Positions 51,089 to 60,439 of a stretch of 64,000 nt of DNA are shown piece by piece (position 1 is the stretch's first letter; the number at the start of each line of letters is the position of its first letter). The stretch is from Calothrix sp. NIES-2100. Its GTDB lineage: Bacteria; Cyanobacteriota; Cyanobacteriia; Cyanobacteriales; Nostocaceae. The translations under genes were made by a program, and so were the position numbers. The stretch covers positions 9,828,205 through 9,892,204 of the forward strand of contig NZ_AP018178.1 in NCBI RefSeq assembly GCF_002368195.1, written 5' to 3'. The notes beneath the pieces are model-generated. The model saw only the letters and a list, made by a program, of their open reading frames with translations. It did not search any database and was not told the origin of the DNA.

Positions 51089-51790
51089 CTACGCGACTAA
51101 CACCATACTGTCTGGAAGTGGCTTGTACTCCATAAGCCGCTTCCATTCCTCGCTCGTCAGTTGATCAAACGGTTTATCCAACAATTCCTCGCAAGACCTA
51201 GTTTCGAGACTAGGCAATACTTCGACCATCGACAACGACCACATAGCATCGAATGCAGAATCACAGGGCATTTGCTGCTGATGCTCTGATGATGCTCTTT
51301 CCACCCACCAGCGACCATCAGTGCATCCCGCCGAGCCTAGCTTTTTGTCGTTGTTGTAGATACCGTCATCGAGGAGTTCAAAGCCAAACTTTTCGCATTC
51401 CAAGGCAATTTGTGCCATGACTTCGTTACCCGTAGTATTGGCTGGAACTTTTTGCTTTTGCACAGGCAGTGTGCCTTGTTTGTAGTGCCAAGCGACATGG
51501 TTGTGGCATTTCGCCCAACTGTTTGCACGGTGTACTTCGGTTGAGTTCACCATGACTACCCAACGTTGGGTTAGGAATTCGTTATGGTCGTATGTAATGC
51601 TAGCTATCAGTTTCTCGCCAACGTAAATTTCATAGTCATAGCAGGTGATTTCGACAACTGTGAATTCTTCGGGTGCTAAAACTTCTCCCTGTTGTGTGAT
51701 GTGCTGCTCTAGTTCTGCTTGAGCGCTTAGTTGCTCATCAACGACGAAAGAAGCGAAAATTGCTTGCTGTGTATGCGTTGTATGGGTCAT
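51089..51790 (-). CDS. Hypothetical protein of the accessory region
   Basis: The longest frame starts at 51931, but the ATG at 51790 (MTHTTHTQQ) has an AAGGAAT box at proper distance and is preferred, giving 233 residues. The protein is soluble-looking and acidic, with FTVVEITCYDYEIYVGEKLIASI near residue 45 (read in pieces), ANSWAKCHNHVAWHY near residue 92 and a middle ending DGRWWVERA. The C-terminus contains DQLTSEEWKRL. I do not recognise a family; the style fits plasmid or phage-associated cyanobacterial proteins. The leader carries a strong hairpin (51818-51859). Confidence 0.65.
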   Translation of the reverse strand: MTHTTHTQQAIFASFVVDEQLSAQAELEQHITQQGEVLAPEEFTVVEITCYDYEIYVGEKLIASITYDHNEFLTQRWVVMVNSTEVHRANSWAKCHNHVAWHYKQGTLPVQKQKVPANTTGNEVMAQIALECEKFGFELLDDGIYNNDKKLGSAGCTDGRWWVERASSEHQQQMPCDSAFDAMWSLSMVEVLPSLETRSCEELLDKPFDQLTSEEWKRLMEYKPLPDSMVLVA

Positions 51791-51817
51791 AATAGATATT
51801 CCTTTGAGAAAAGGGTA

Positions 51818-51859
51818 AAAGGCGATCGCTGAGTTTTCCAGACATGAGCGATCGCCTTT
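51818..51859. promoter_or_regulatory. HIP1-based hairpin in the 51790 gene leader
   Basis: AAAGGCGATCGCT and AGCGATCGCCTTT make a perfect 13-bp stem with a 16-nt loop, 27 bp before the start codon at 51790. It may be a leader hairpin or attenuator; each arm is a HIP1 site with extra complementary bases. Confidence 0.6.
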
Positions 51860-52169
51860 GTTTTTGATGTACAAAAGAGCGCTGTGCAAATGACAAAATG
51901 CTCTCACAACAGAATCAGCGAAGCTGTACAAATCTTTGAATTCTGGACGTATATTCGCTAAATAACCAATTTTTCAGACTTAGTTAGGTCATCGGAATCA
52001 TCTCCGGCGGCTTGAGCATTACAAGTTTGGCTTCCGGCTGCTAATCCCGGTGGCATTGGGTTTTGGATGAATTGAATGAGTTCAACTTGATGATTCAATT
52101 GGCAAACCTTTTGAGCGTTCGGGTGCTGGCGGCTTGCAATTCCGTTGCCCTTATATTTATTACTATACT

Positions 52170-52245
52170 CTAGTTAACTAGACTTGTCATCTACAAAAGA
52201 CTAGTTAACTAGACTATCTCACTATTGACTTGACTAGTTAACTAG
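52170..52245. promoter_or_regulatory. Three CTAGTTAACTAG operators upstream of an Xre regulator
   Basis: Perfect 12-bp palindromes stand at 52170-52181, 52201-52212 and 52234-52245. Their centres are 31 and 33 bp apart, about three helical turns. The flanks are partly shared (GA before, AxT after). The first codon of the Xre-type gene lies 45 bp downstream. Autoregulation by that protein is the obvious reading; iterons of a small replicon are an alternative. Confidence 0.75.
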
Positions 52246-52290
52246 ATTAGACTAGGCAGCAAGACCAGTAATCTAGAGGAGGTGATTAAG

Positions 52291-52536
52291 TTGAAGTTGC
52301 TTATTTTTATGGATTTAAAGGAGTTGCGCGAGAAAGCTGGTTTATCAGCTGAACGGGTAGCAGTGGAGTTAGGTAAGTCTGTTTCCACGATTCGATTTTG
52401 GGAGGCAGGAACATATATCCCTAGCCTTAGCCCCAGTGAAACGTTACAGCTGATCCGTCTTTACCAATGCACACTCGAAGAATTATCAGAATCTTTTATT
52501 GCAACTCAGCGCAAAAGTGGAAGGAAGCTCGATTAA
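52291..52536 (+). CDS. Xre-family transcriptional regulator, probably TTG start
   Basis: 81 residues from TTG at 52291, or 84 from GTG at 52282. A perfect AGGAGG (52276-52281) is directly adjacent to the GTG but 9 bp before the TTG, so the TTG is the better start; the ATG at 52309 is too far away. The helix-turn-helix reads LKELREKAGLSAERVAVELG, then VSTIRFWEAG, a Cro/CI-type fold. The gene sits directly behind three palindromes that it probably binds. Confidence 0.85.
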   Translation: MKLLIFMDLKELREKAGLSAERVAVELGKSVSTIRFWEAGTYIPSLSPSETLQLIRLYQCTLEELSESFIATQRKSGRKLD

Positions 52537-52971
52537 AACAAAGCAAATAATTTCTGTAACGTTGCTATCGCTTTTATAGGAATTAGATGCATTCGCTAGA
52601 TAGAGAATGTATTACTTTTTTATAGATTCAGGATGCTGCTAGCTTCTCCAGAAAACCAACTACTGCGCCACCTAAAGAAAGGAAAGCATTATCTACCAGA
52701 CAGCGAAGAATATTAGCAAAAAATTAAAAGCGATGCCTGCGCCAAAATCTGCGACGATAACCTGACAGGGGACAGTGCGTTAGCCGAAGCTTAACGTTAT
52801 CGTAGCGTCTCGTTGGCATAGTCTTTCATAGAGAAGAAGAGTTATCACTCGATGGCGTTTTTAATCAGCAATGTACTAGCGTAGCTATATTTAGTTACAA
52901 AACTTTAAAAATCTGTGGCGGCATGGTTGCAATGCCGCGATAGTTTCATGCGTCAAAATTTTGGAGATCGT
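52537..52971. other. Decayed stretch before the DinD-like gene
   Basis: 435 bp without a credible gene. Short frames on the plus strand are broken by several stops. The last 10 bp carry a GGAG box (52963-52966) for the ATG at 52972. Confidence 0.5.
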
Positions 52972-53784
52972 ATGGACGCAATTATAAAGTACGAAAGTAA
53001 CAGCAGCCCATTTGACCAAATTAAACACATGGATGCTGACGGATCTGAGTATTGGTTAGCAACTGAATTGTTAACACTACTGGGTTATCAGACTTAGAAA
53101 AGAATTAAAGACACAGTTGAAAGAGCAAAAATCAGTGCCAGGAATTCCGGGTTAAATGAATCCTACCATCTGGTCGATGTCGTCCAAATGGCGCAAATTG
53201 GGGCTTCTCAAGCATTTCGAGAAGTGCTCAAGGATTACAAGCTATCACGACACGCCTGCTATTTGGTGGCGATGAACGGCGATCCGCGCAAGAGTGAGAT
53301 AGCTGCCGCACAAAATTACTTTGCAGTGAAAACCCGTGAAGCAGAGTTAGCCCCGCAAAATTCAGAACTACTTGCTCAACTATTGGAGAAATTTGAACAG
53401 CAGAACCAGGTAATCGAGGAACAAGGGAAGGCGATCGCCCAGCTGCAATCCCAAATCCAAAACCTCCTGCCCCCATCTGCTGACTTCATACCCCCAGGCT
53501 GGAATGAGGAAGTATGGCGGAAGCTTCCTCGACAGGACAAACACCATTTTCGCTTTTTGTACCGTCGTCGTCGCTTTCGCCCTTCTGGTCAAGGCAAAGA
53601 TGAGCAACTGGCATTACCTTCTGTGACTACTGAGCAATTGAAGCAACGACAAAGGGAAGAATTTGAGCAGCTCGTCGGTGAGTCATCAGTCCAGGAGAAA
53701 CAACAGTTAGAAGCAGCAAAACAACAAGCATTGAAACAACTTTGGTCACAAGCAGAACAAGATGATACAGATGTCTCTTTTTAA
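52972..53784 (+). pseudogene. DinD/BRO-N-like gene with an in-frame amber codon
   Basis: ATG at 52972 follows a GGAG box. The frame gives MDAIIKYESNSSPFDQIKHM, DGSEYWLATELLTLLGYQT, then TAG at 53095-53097. It goes on in the same frame as KRIKDTVERAKIS, VVQMAQIGASQAFREVLKDY, KLSRHACYLVAMNGDPRK and AAQNYFAVKTREAE. These are the motifs of DNA-damage-inducible protein D / BRO-N proteins. Relatives have Trp after GYxT, so TGG to TAG is a one-base nonsense change. The C-terminal 110 residues are a coiled, Gln-rich tail. A shorter product could start at the ATG at 53188. Suppression or readthrough cannot be excluded. Confidence 0.8.
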
Positions 53785-53905
53785 CGAACGTGCGCCAGTT
53801 TTACCAGTCACTTATTATCCAGAGTTCCTTTAAACATAAGATAGGTGCTAGATTTGACGTTATTTTTAGCTTACTACTTGTCCCTTTCCTGATCCCGAAC
53901 TCAGG

Positions 53906-56900
53906 TTATTTACGACAAGATGGGAGTTGCTGCAACTCCTGGGGATGGTTGTGGAAATAGTCGCCCAGCCAATTACAACCTTGGGTAAGGAGATCGTCAA
54001 GATTCAGATTCCAAGAATAGAGCATTGACTCACTGCTAGAAATCAAGCGGTTGCCATCTGGGGTAAAATTGAGGAATGAATTGAATGCACCACCCATAGG
54101 GATGCGAGTAATAGGTGTGCCGTCGGCTTGCCAAATATGGATTGTGCTATCAATAGTCTTAGCAATCAACAATTGCCCATCTGGGCTAAATTGAAAACGA
54201 CCGATTTGGTTTGTTTCAAGTGTGCGAATGAGCGTACCATCAGAACGCCAAATTTTGATATTTTGATCAATTCCCACCGTCGCCAACTGTTGTCCGTCGT
54301 TACGGTGAGCGATATCAATAATCGCTGCGCCATGATTGAGGGTTTGGATGAGATTACCTTCAGCCGACCAAATTACCAGTTTACCAAAGCGATCGCCAAC
54401 CATAAACTGCCCACTGGGGGAAAATCCCATTGCTGTAATTTCATTTGGTTGTCCTGATAGGGTTTTGAGCAGTTTTCCGTCTCTTCTCCACAAGCGCAGG
54501 GTGCGTGTGGGGGTATTACCAGAAGTTACTGTGATGTAAGTTTGATTGTTGGGGCTAAAGTAGAGGGAATCTGCATCTTTGATAGTCTTCAAAAATTTAC
54601 CTTCACTACTCCAAAGTTGAATTTTATCGGGTTGATTACCAGAAATTGCCAACTCTTTGCCATCAGGACTAAATTCGATTCCTGGTTTATAATGAGCCGC
54701 ATCCATTTCTTGAATTAGATCCCCATTCGCTAACCTGAATTGTATTTTTTGTTGACGAATTGATAACAAAACTAGGCGAGAAGCATCGGTATTAAATTTA
54801 ATCACACTTTCCGGGAGATTAGTTTGTATTGTTCTGAGTTCACTGCCATCTGCCCGATATAATGTCATTTCTCCATTGAATTTTGTGGCAGCAATTGTCT
54901 GTCCATCAGGACTAAGAGTGGCATCCATAATTCTATTTTGGGCATCAGATTTTGCCCCAGCAATTTTTAGTTTCTCACCCGGTATTTGTATGCGGTTGAT
55001 GCGTTGCTGATTTCCCACAACCACACGGGGCGTTTGTATTGGTGGTGTCAATGGAGTGGAGATTTTTTGAGGATGGATTTTCCAGAGTTTCAGCATCCCA
55101 TCTGGGTGACTCGTGGCGATGACAGAACCATCAAAGCTAGAACTAAAACCAGAAACCAGCAGTTGATGAGTTTTGATTTCTGCTTGTAAAGTTCCGTCTG
55201 GATGCCATAATTTGAGGGTGTTGAGATTGGCAGAAATGTAAGCACCATCTTTTTGGCGGAAACTGTGCCAAAGGTTATTGCCTAAATTATGGGTGATGTT
55301 AGGATAAGTTTTGATCAACGCACCAGTTTTAATGTCTCGAACTTCCGGTTTTCCTTGGGCATTGATAAATACAATTGCATCGCCTTCTAAACTAATGGTA
55401 AGGTCAATACCTTGTTGAGGTGGAGCAATCTGCCTAGTGTAAAGTAATTTCCATTGCAAATTTAAGACTGCAACTTTGCCAAAGGCGTTGACTACCACAA
55501 TATTGTTGTCATTTGTGAACCGGACATCGCTAAGAGTTTCTTGATCGAGTTTTAGCTTATTGACAAGAGTACCTGTTTTGAGATGCCAAACCTGGATTTC
55601 ATAATCGGAGTCAGCAGATAAAATATACTGACCATCGGGACTAAAACTCAGAGAAGAAATGGAAATTGGGAAGCCCTGGAGAGTTTTAGTTTTGTGAGTT
55701 TTAATGGTCTGAATTTTCTTTCCCTGTATTGTCCAAAGAGTTATCGCCCCGTCTTCGCCTCCAGTTGCTAGTTTCTGTCCATCACGGCTAAAGGCGATCG
55801 CTACCGCCGGACTATCTAAATGCCAACGATTCTGCTCATTAATCGTGGAAAGAACAGCTTGCAGGGCAAATAAAGGTGTGTGGGTGGGTAAATGTTTAAA
55901 AGAATGCTGTTTGGTCAATTGTTTAAGTCTTTGCGCTGATTTCATCGCCCCTAGCAAATCCTTCAGTTGATTGCCATCTGCACGCACTTGCAAAATTCGG
56001 CTTCCTTCTCGTTCTAGATTTAAGATATCTGCATTGGTTCTGAGTTGCTGTTCTGATTGCTGGAAGTAAAAAAACGTGCCGATGGTGCTAATTACAGCCG
56101 CAGAAAGCGCGATCGCTCCAATTTGCAATCGTTTTTTGGTTTGATGTTGCACGGTTTTTAATCGCCCAATTGCTTGAGTTTCTTGTTGTATTGCTGTTTG
56201 GGTTTTGGATTGGGCGATCGCTAGTTCTTGGGCTTGGCTAGCGGATAAAAATTGATAATCACTATGACTCAAACTCAATCCTTTTGCCCAAACCAACGCC
56301 CACTGCAAGGCTTCATTTTGCAGCAAATATTGAGGATCTTGAGAAATTTCCCAAGCGGCGAGTTCTGCACCATAGGGACGGATAGCACGTAAAGCTTGTT
56401 CTGTCCAGGTATAATCAAACACGGTGGCATAGATGCGGTTATAGATACTCAATTTGCCTTGACGTTTGACAACCAAACCAGAAAGACACAACTGCATTAA
56501 CTCCCAGCTATCTTCAGCCGAAAGTTCCCCTTGATTGAGCAATTGCTGATAGAGTCCTAATGACCAACAAGCCAAAGATTTATTGTGAAGAATGCGATCG
56601 CGAATTGTTTGAAAATGCTGCTGTCGGTCATTTGCTAACCAATGTTCGATCATTTGCGATCGCACAATTGCTTCTACTGCTGAAGTTTCCCATCCCGGTG
56701 CAATAAAAGTATTGGATGTATTAATTAGTTCACATAACCATTGAGTTAAAAATGGTTGTCCACCAGTCCAAGCCAAAATTTCTGCCATCACCTTGGTAGG
56801 ATTTGCTACCACTTCGTTTAAGCCTTGTTCCAGTGGTTTAGCTTCAGACAATTGAAAACCTGTAAGTTCGATAGCGCGACTATCTACATTTAGTGGTGTA

Positions 56901-57478
56901 AATTTATTATCGGCGATTAAATCAGTGGGTGTAGCCACACCAAATAGGGCAAATGTTAACCTTTGAAATTCGGGTTTATCAGCACGTTTGTTGTAGCAGG
57001 CTCTCACAAAAGCAAAAAAATCATCCTTAAATTCTAGATTGAGAATACTGTCAATTTCATCTACAAAAACGATAATTTGCTGAGAGATATTTGCTAGTAA
57101 AACTTCTTCCACAAATTTACTCAGGCGCAAAAATGGATGTAGCAAAGTATTTTGAGACCACCAATATTCTAAATCAATTTCAATGTTAAGTTCACTAGCA
57201 AAATGGCTGACAAATCCCCCATAGAATTCATCTGCACTCACTTGATAAACGCAGAGTTCACGCATTTCAAAAGCAACACAAACAAATCCTTCTGACTGTA
57301 AGCGCGACATTGTACGCACTCGTAAACTCGATTTACCCATCTGTCTAGAGTTGAGAACATAGCAAAATATTCCGGCTTTTAGTCCTGTATATAAATCACT
57401 ATCGGCTTGACGATGAACGTAAATTTCAGTACCTTCTCGTAAACTACCACCGACTTGATAATGGTTGTAATTGTTCAT
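53906..57478 (-). CDS. AAA-like ATPase / membrane helix / WD40 protein
   Basis: A 1190-residue protein. Residues 1-330 are an AAA-like (PF14516-type) ATPase with a modified P-loop NSRQMGKSSL (residues 43-52, GKS at 48-50) and Walker B IIVFVDEID (135-143). A single membrane helix lies near 455-475. The rest (about 560-1170) is a WD40 double propeller with many units such as SPAVAIAFSRDGQKLATGGEDG and SSLSFSPDGQYILSADSDYE (read in pieces). The domain order suits a signalling hub with ATP-driven switching. Its start codon overlaps the stop of the gene at 57475 by 4 bp (ATGA), so the two work together. Confidence 0.88.
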   Translation of the reverse strand: MNNYNHYQVGGSLREGTEIYVHRQADSDLYTGLKAGIFCYVLNSRQMGKSSLRVRTMSRLQSEGFVCVAFEMRELCVYQVSADEFYGGFVSHFASELNIEIDLEYWWSQNTLLHPFLRLSKFVEEVLLANISQQIIVFVDEIDSILNLEFKDDFFAFVRACYNKRADKPEFQRLTFALFGVATPTDLIADNKFTPLNVDSRAIELTGFQLSEAKPLEQGLNEVVANPTKVMAEILAWTGGQPFLTQWLCELINTSNTFIAPGWETSAVEAIVRSQMIEHWLANDRQQHFQTIRDRILHNKSLACWSLGLYQQLLNQGELSAEDSWELMQLCLSGLVVKRQGKLSIYNRIYATVFDYTWTEQALRAIRPYGAELAAWEISQDPQYLLQNEALQWALVWAKGLSLSHSDYQFLSASQAQELAIAQSKTQTAIQQETQAIGRLKTVQHQTKKRLQIGAIALSAAVISTIGTFFYFQQSEQQLRTNADILNLEREGSRILQVRADGNQLKDLLGAMKSAQRLKQLTKQHSFKHLPTHTPLFALQAVLSTINEQNRWHLDSPAVAIAFSRDGQKLATGGEDGAITLWTIQGKKIQTIKTHKTKTLQGFPISISSLSFSPDGQYILSADSDYEIQVWHLKTGTLVNKLKLDQETLSDVRFTNDNNIVVVNAFGKVAVLNLQWKLLYTRQIAPPQQGIDLTISLEGDAIVFINAQGKPEVRDIKTGALIKTYPNITHNLGNNLWHSFRQKDGAYISANLNTLKLWHPDGTLQAEIKTHQLLVSGFSSSFDGSVIATSHPDGMLKLWKIHPQKISTPLTPPIQTPRVVVGNQQRINRIQIPGEKLKIAGAKSDAQNRIMDATLSPDGQTIAATKFNGEMTLYRADGSELRTIQTNLPESVIKFNTDASRLVLLSIRQQKIQFRLANGDLIQEMDAAHYKPGIEFSPDGKELAISGNQPDKIQLWSSEGKFLKTIKDADSLYFSPNNQTYITVTSGNTPTRTLRLWRRDGKLLKTLSGQPNEITAMGFSPSGQFMVGDRFGKLVIWSAEGNLIQTLNHGAAIIDIAHRNDGQQLATVGIDQNIKIWRSDGTLIRTLETNQIGRFQFSPDGQLLIAKTIDSTIHIWQADGTPITRIPMGGAFNSFLNFTPDGNRLISSSESMLYSWNLNLDDLLTQGCNWLGDYFHNHPQELQQLPSCRK

Positions 57479-58761
57479 GTTTGAATTCCCAAACGTTCAC
57501 GAAAATATTGACGGTAAAGTTCGTAGCGTATAGATACTTGGTGTTGCTGTAGCTGGATTAATCCCAAGTCATAGAGTTTCACCACATCATCGAGATGGAA
57601 GTGTGGTTGAATGGAAATAGCAGCATCAGCTGAGGCGATCGCTTTCAATGGTGCAAGTAAATGAGAATGCGTTTGTAGCTTATGCCATTGCCTTTCTAGA
57701 TGGCTGCGGTAGATACTATTCGGAGTTGCTGCGGTATTGAGCAATTGCTCAAGGGAAGTTGGGTTTTGAGCCAGAAATTGTAAAGTCAAGGTGACAAGGT
57801 AAGGATGTCCGCCAACAATTGCAGTTAATTTTTTTATCTCTTGCTGACTCCAGTGCAATTGATACTGATTTAGTAAAGTGAGGATTTCTGTGGCATTTAG
57901 TTCTGTCAACTGAATTTCTGTACCTGCGTTAAATGGCGATTGGTTGATGTCAATTTGGGTGTAAACTTCAGTGTGTAGAACTATCAAACGTAACTGAGTC
58001 CAAAGCAATTTGGTTTTAGCATCTTCATGCCAAGTTCTCAGCATTCCCAGAAATTCACCAGCAATTAATTGATGAGTAAATAGGCGATCTACTTCATCTA
58101 AGGCAATGACTAAAGGGATATCATCAGTTAAGAGATATTTTTGCAAATAAGTTCTACATTTGATTTTGCTATTGCCTAAACTTTTGCGCCAATGAGTTTC
58201 GATATCAACCGTTAAATTCAGCGCATAAGTAACACTAGCAACAAACCACTGTAAGAAACTATCTAAACTGCCAAAATCATCAGCAACCGCATCGCGGAGA
58301 TTGATAGCGATCGCCCGATATCCTTGTTGTTGAGCATACTTGAGAACTTGCGCCATAAGTGTGGTTTTACCAAACTGAATTGGTGCTTTAATACGGAGTA
58401 ATGCCCCTGGTTTATCAATCTCTGCACAGCAAAATTCCCATTTAGATGGTTGCTTCATTCCCTGGTAAGATTGGGGCTGATAGGTTTGCCATCGTCGCTG
58501 AAGGGCTTGGCGAAAATTGGTTTTTTTCACCTCTTCTTGGAGTGCTTCTGAAAGCAATTGCCACAACCGCCCGCCGACTTCACTAACATACTTCACGGTA
58601 AGATAAGACTCAGCCGCGATCGCTTCATAGGTTTTACCTTCCCATGCACCCTGCAAAACTTGGATTTCAACATCACTCAGATGCTTTTGCGTAGTTTGTA
58701 GCATCAACTGATCGACGAGTTGTTGAGCAGCATTCCATTGAAATCCAGCGTCTAAGCTCAT
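57475..58761 (-). CDS. AAA-like ATPase with N-terminal HTH
   Basis: A 428-residue protein. Residues 28-75 hold a LuxR-like helix-turn-helix (LSDVEIQVLQGAWEGKTYEAIA, read in pieces), resembling the N-terminus of vMAP-type proteins. The AAA-like ATPase follows with P-loop APIQFGKTTL (126-135) and Walker B IPLVIALDEVDRL (about 203-215). No membrane helix is seen. It overlaps the downstream WD40 protein gene by 4 bp and is its upstream operon partner. The pair probably makes a STAND-like signalling complex of unknown input. Confidence 0.85.
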   Translation of the reverse strand: MSLDAGFQWNAAQQLVDQLMLQTTQKHLSDVEIQVLQGAWEGKTYEAIAAESYLTVKYVSEVGGRLWQLLSEALQEEVKKTNFRQALQRRWQTYQPQSYQGMKQPSKWEFCCAEIDKPGALLRIKAPIQFGKTTLMAQVLKYAQQQGYRAIAINLRDAVADDFGSLDSFLQWFVASVTYALNLTVDIETHWRKSLGNSKIKCRTYLQKYLLTDDIPLVIALDEVDRLFTHQLIAGEFLGMLRTWHEDAKTKLLWTQLRLIVLHTEVYTQIDINQSPFNAGTEIQLTELNATEILTLLNQYQLHWSQQEIKKLTAIVGGHPYLVTLTLQFLAQNPTSLEQLLNTAATPNSIYRSHLERQWHKLQTHSHLLAPLKAIASADAAISIQPHFHLDDVVKLYDLGLIQLQQHQVSIRYELYRQYFRERLGIQT

Positions 58762-59200
58762 AACCCTACATTAGAAAGCGATGTTTATCTTCTAACATAG
58801 GATTTCTCAATAATTCCCCCTAATACCCAAAGAACCAGAACAAACCGTGATTACTTAGCAATGGGGAATAGTTACCAGGATTTTTCCGGAAAAAACCGGA
58901 ATTTATCGCCTGAAATAACCGGATTTCTTCCGGCTGACAATGATAGTAAGCGTCAAGCATCATACAAATATGACTGCAACTACTGAAATATGTATTTTGT
59001 TTCCAAATCTGTAACTCAATCCTGAGTCTTAGTATTCATTAGCTAACTTGAGACTGCAAGATTTACTTATCAGCTAATGTGCGTCTAAATTGCATAACTA
59101 CTCGTGGTGGTTGTTGACTGTTAACTGTCAACTGTCAACAGCCTCATCGAGTCAATGTGCAAGTTTCAGGTGGAACAGTTTATTTTTAAATCAATATTCT
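58762..59200. other. Divergent spacer with TTCCGG and TGTCAAC repeats
   Basis: 439 bp between the divergent AAA-like gene and the exported protein at 59201. It contains four CCGG sites in TTCCGG/CCGGAA context at 58884-58937. It also has a short tandem run of GTTAACTGTCAACTGTCAAC at 59116-59139, a heptamer-type repeat. An open frame from 59090 crosses this repeat and is not believed coding. Confidence 0.6.
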
Positions 59201-60376
59201 ATGCTGCAACACTTTTCCCACAACGCTTTAGTAAAATCAACTATTATCGGATGTCTGCTTTTTTCTAGTTCCCTAATTCCTTTACAATCTACCGTTGCTA
59301 ATCCGCAAATTTTGACTACACCACAAGCAAAGACGATCGCTCAACAAGTGCTTCAAGATGCGATCGCCAAAGAGAAACTTGATAATACTGCAAGAGTCGT
59401 TCAAGTTGCTCGATTTGGTAAGGGCGATACCTGGATGTACAATCCTGTACCTTACTGGAAAATTGCGATCGCTGATCAGCATAAAAGTTTGGTCTATTTC
59501 ACCACTGATAATGGTAACTTTAGAGTCTTGATGCAAATGAACGGACAAAACACCCATTCTCTGGGAAAACCTGCCGAAGAAATTCCGCCAACGGCAATGA
59601 TCACAGCAGCGATTCAACAGGCGAAAGAGTGGGGCTATCCTGGAGAACCCCTATTAACTGATATTTCATCTGCAAAGACAACTTGGGCAAGTGGTTGTGA
59701 AAAGTTTTCTTTTCCTTATCCTTGCGATCCGATTATTAATCAAGGCTGGAAAATTACCATTCCCCACCAACGCCAAAGTTGGGTATTTCAAGGTGAAACA
59801 GCCGATGATTTACAATTGATTGCACGTGCTAATCCTGTGATTGAACGCGGCTTACCGATTCCGGTGGTTAACGAAATCAAGAGTATTGCCAACAAACACT
59901 TGCAAATCTTATCCTCAGTTGTTCTGATTACTAAAATCGAGCCTCAAACCTTTACTGATAGCTGTTTAGGATTAGGGAATTTAGCCGAATCTTGCGCTCA
60001 ACAAAGAATTCGGGGCTATCGGGTGACGGTGGCGGGGAAGTCTCCAGCACAGCAAATATACCGAATTAGCAGTGATAAAGTTTATCTTCGCACTGAAGCG
60101 ATCGCCGGACTTCCCAACCGCACTGATGACTTACCAACTGCGATCGCTCGCACAGTATTCAACGCCGCCAAATCAGACTTGAAAAAACCCATTGCTAATC
60201 TTAGCATTACCCAAGTTGCACCAAGATTCAGTTGTTTCCGGAGTCCCACAGCTGCACCTAATGAACCTTGTATACCAACGCAAAACCTTGACGGTTGGAA
60301 TATCACGGTGACAAATTTTCAGAAATCACTGACTTACACGGTTAATCTCAGTGGCAAGATTCTTAGCAAGCTATAG
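59201..60376 (+). CDS. Exported protein of unknown family
   Basis: The frame opens at 59090, but the earlier part crosses repeats; the ATG at 59201 gives 391 residues with a normal signal peptide (STIIGCLLFSSSLIPLQSTVA, read in pieces, cleavage after ANP or nearby). The mature part has repeated blocks with a common pattern: PYWKIAIADQHKSLVYFT near residue 88 and QGWKITIPHQRQSWVFQG near residue 180. Two more are RGYRVTVAGKSPAQQIYRI near 275 and DGWNITVTNFQKSLTYTVN near 375. These four repeats of W/Y-[KR]-[IV]-[TA]-[IV] suggest PepSY-like small domains. Six cysteines may form disulphides. The gene ends 63 bp before the next. Confidence 0.7.
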   Translation: MLQHFSHNALVKSTIIGCLLFSSSLIPLQSTVANPQILTTPQAKTIAQQVLQDAIAKEKLDNTARVVQVARFGKGDTWMYNPVPYWKIAIADQHKSLVYFTTDNGNFRVLMQMNGQNTHSLGKPAEEIPPTAMITAAIQQAKEWGYPGEPLLTDISSAKTTWASGCEKFSFPYPCDPIINQGWKITIPHQRQSWVFQGETADDLQLIARANPVIERGLPIPVVNEIKSIANKHLQILSSVVLITKIEPQTFTDSCLGLGNLAESCAQQRIRGYRVTVAGKSPAQQIYRISSDKVYLRTEAIAGLPNRTDDLPTAIARTVFNAAKSDLKKPIANLSITQVAPRFSCFRSPTAAPNEPCIPTQNLDGWNITVTNFQKSLTYTVNLSGKILSKL

Positions 60377-60439
60377 CTGAGTGCTGAGTATAAATCTATT
60401 AGATACAAGGTTTTTAGTAATTAATACGCCCTAATTTAA

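Noticed and set aside
53188..53784. Independent 198-residue gene
   Set aside because: The same frame upstream encodes the missing N-terminal half of the DinD/BRO-like domain, interrupted by one TAG, so it is one broken gene.
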